Shown here one piece after another: positions 62,807 through 64,000 of a stretch of 64,000 nucleotides of DNA. The notes below the pieces were generated by a model. It searched no databases, was not told where the DNA came from, and was given only the letters and a program-made list of their open reading frames with translations. Numbering within the stretch: the first letter of the stretch is position 1; each line of letters opens with the position of its first letter. The stretch comes from Chitinophaga parva (lineage in GTDB: Bacteria; Bacteroidota; Bacteroidia; Chitinophagales; Chitinophagaceae). The stretch spans positions 1,488,001 to 1,552,000 of the forward strand of contig NZ_QCYK01000002.1 of assembly GCF_003071345.1 (NCBI RefSeq), written 5' to 3'. A program made the position numbers and the translations under genes.

Positions 62807-64000
62807 ATGAGAATGAACTTGTTGAACCTAATGCTGCTGCTGCTCCTGGCATGTTCCAAAGGCGGCCAGGCCCCCGCTGCGCCTGCGCCCCCGGTAACGC
62901 CACCCACGCAGCCCGTGGAAACCACGCCCGATCAATACGGCACGCCCTTCAATAAAGTGCCCGATGCCGCCGATGCGGTGATCTACCAGGTGAATATGCG
63001 CGCCTTCAGCGCCGCCGGTGATCTCAGGGGCGTGCAACAACGCCTGGACTCCATCAGGGCCCTGGGCGTAAATGTGGTGTACCTGCTGCCGGTATACCCG
63101 GTAGGGGTACTGAAATCGGTGAACTCACCCTACTGCATTAAGGATTTTAACAGTGTGGCGCCGGAATTTGGCACCCTGGATGATCTGCGTGCCCTGGTGG
63201 AGGACGCCCATCAGCACGGCATGGCCGTGATCCTGGACTGGGTGGCAGACCATACGGCCTGGGACCATCCCTGGATCACCGCACATAAAGACTGGTACCA
63301 GCAGGATGGTGGCGGCAACATCATAGCCCCACCTGGCACGGGTTGGAACGATGTGGCAGCGCTTAATTACAAAAGCACAGACCTGCGCAAGGCCATGATC
63401 AAAGCCATGCAAAGCTGGATCTACACCGCCAATGTAGACGGCTACCGCTGCGATGCCGCTGATTTTGTGCCCCACGATTTCTGGGTGCAGGCCATTGATT
63501 CGCTGCAAAAGATCACCACGCACAAGCTGCTGCTGTATGCGGAAGGTACGCGCAAAGACCAGTTCCAGGCGGGCTTCCAGCTGGAGTATGGCATGGGTTT
63601 TTACTATACACTGAAAGATAAAGTGTTTGGAGCCGGCGCTTCGGTGAAGCTGATAGACAGTGTAAATAACGCAGAGTACAGCGGCGCGTTGCCGTTGTCG
63701 CAGGTAGTGCGCTATACATCCAACCATGATGTGAACAGTTCCGACGGTACACCGCTGGAGCTGTTTGGCGGCAGGCAGGGCTCACTGGCAGTGTTCACCG
63801 TGGCGGCGCTGATGAAGAGTGTGCCCATGCTTTACAATGGGCAGGAGATAGGTTGTACCCAGCGCCTCACGTATTTTAATAACAGCACGCCCATAGACTG
63901 GACGCCGGCGCCGGATATTACGGCGGCGTACAAAGCCATCCTTGCTTTCCGCAGTGGCAGCAATGCCGTGAAAACCGGTGCGCTGGCCAGTTACAGCAGT
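62807..64000 (+). CDS. GH13 alpha-amylase family lipoprotein (SusG-like), cut by the window end
   Basis: 398 codons are visible and the frame is open at the right edge. Lipobox LLLACSK, then a Pro-rich linker, so it is anchored to the outer membrane. GH13 motifs are complete: region I DWVADHT, region II GYRCDAADF with nucleophile Asp216, region III LLLYAEGT with acid/base Glu246, and region IV YTSNHDVNS with Asp308. It should cut alpha-1,4-glucan at the surface for SusC import. Start ATG 62807, 20 bp after the SusE-like gene; ATG 62813 is possible. Confidence 0.92.
   Translation, partial: MRMNLLNLMLLLLLACSKGGQAPAAPAPPVTPPTQPVETTPDQYGTPFNKVPDAADAVIYQVNMRAFSAAGDLRGVQQRLDSIRALGVNVVYLLPVYPVGVLKSVNSPYCIKDFNSVAPEFGTLDDLRALVEDAHQHGMAVILDWVADHTAWDHPWITAHKDWYQQDGGGNIIAPPGTGWNDVAALNYKSTDLRKAMIKAMQSWIYTANVDGYRCDAADFVPHDFWVQAIDSLQKITTHKLLLYAEGTRKDQFQAGFQLEYGMGFYYTLKDKVFGAGASVKLIDSVNNAEYSGALPLSQVVRYTSNHDVNSSDGTPLELFGGRQGSLAVFTVAALMKSVPMLYNGQEIGCTQRLTYFNNSTPIDWTPAPDITAAYKAILAFRSGSNAVKTGALASYSS

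Overview
The window looks like a chromosomal segment from a soil- or plant-associated member of the Bacteroidota, most likely the family Chitinophagaceae and probably Chitinophaga or a close relative. The grounds are three SusC/SusD-type loci, an ECF sigma/FecR pair driving one of them, Gld ABC-transporter genes, DUF4302, DUF3052 and DUF6377 families, lipoproteins with the SCKK-like lipobox of this phylum, and -7 elements close to TAnnTTTG. No sequence search was run; all family calls are from recognised motifs.

Layout. 1-3.7 kb: end of a SusD / zinc-metallohydrolase lipoprotein / DUF4302 operon with a terminator. 3.9-12 kb: MFS exporter, orphan histidine kinase, a MarR plus rifamycin-phosphotransferase operon, an AlkB-like dioxygenase and an S41 peptidase. 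12-17.9 kb: two tandem MutS-like ATPases, then a GldF-GldG fusion and its GldA ATPase. 17.9-25.5 kb: a second nutrient-uptake locus (sigma factor, FecR, SusC with STN domain, SusD, lipoprotein). 25.6-28.2 kb: a compact four-gene cassette of an SPFH/SHOCT protein, two zinc-ribbon proteins and an unknown. 28.7-31.1 kb: MacB/FtsX-type permease.

31.2-37.2 kb: three copies of one module, an NAD(P)-dependent oxidoreductase followed by its own AraC regulator. All three have the same promoter design (TAAC repeats spaced 21 bp, about 22 bp upstream of a GAnnTTTG box). One of the enzymes is frameshifted. 37.3-38.7 kb: DUF2306 membrane protein and a Crp-type regulator.

38.8-48.9 kb is visibly AT-richer and gene-poor. 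It holds a class C serine hydrolase, DUF3052, an HxlR-DoxX-DsbA unit with a deleted SDR remnant, secreted proteins of unknown function behind two nearly identical promoters, several pseudogenes and a decayed serine recombinase. It ends at a tRNA-Lys(UUU) gene and looks like a degraded acquired island.

49-56.6 kb returns to core-like genes: RluF and RluE pseudouridine synthases, GNAT, MarR, a LytS/LytTR two-component pair and a DUF6377 regulator. 57-64 kb: a starch-type operon (SusC, SusD, SusE/F-like protein, GH13 amylase lipoprotein cut by the window end), divergent from the DUF6377 gene, which is the likely local regulator.
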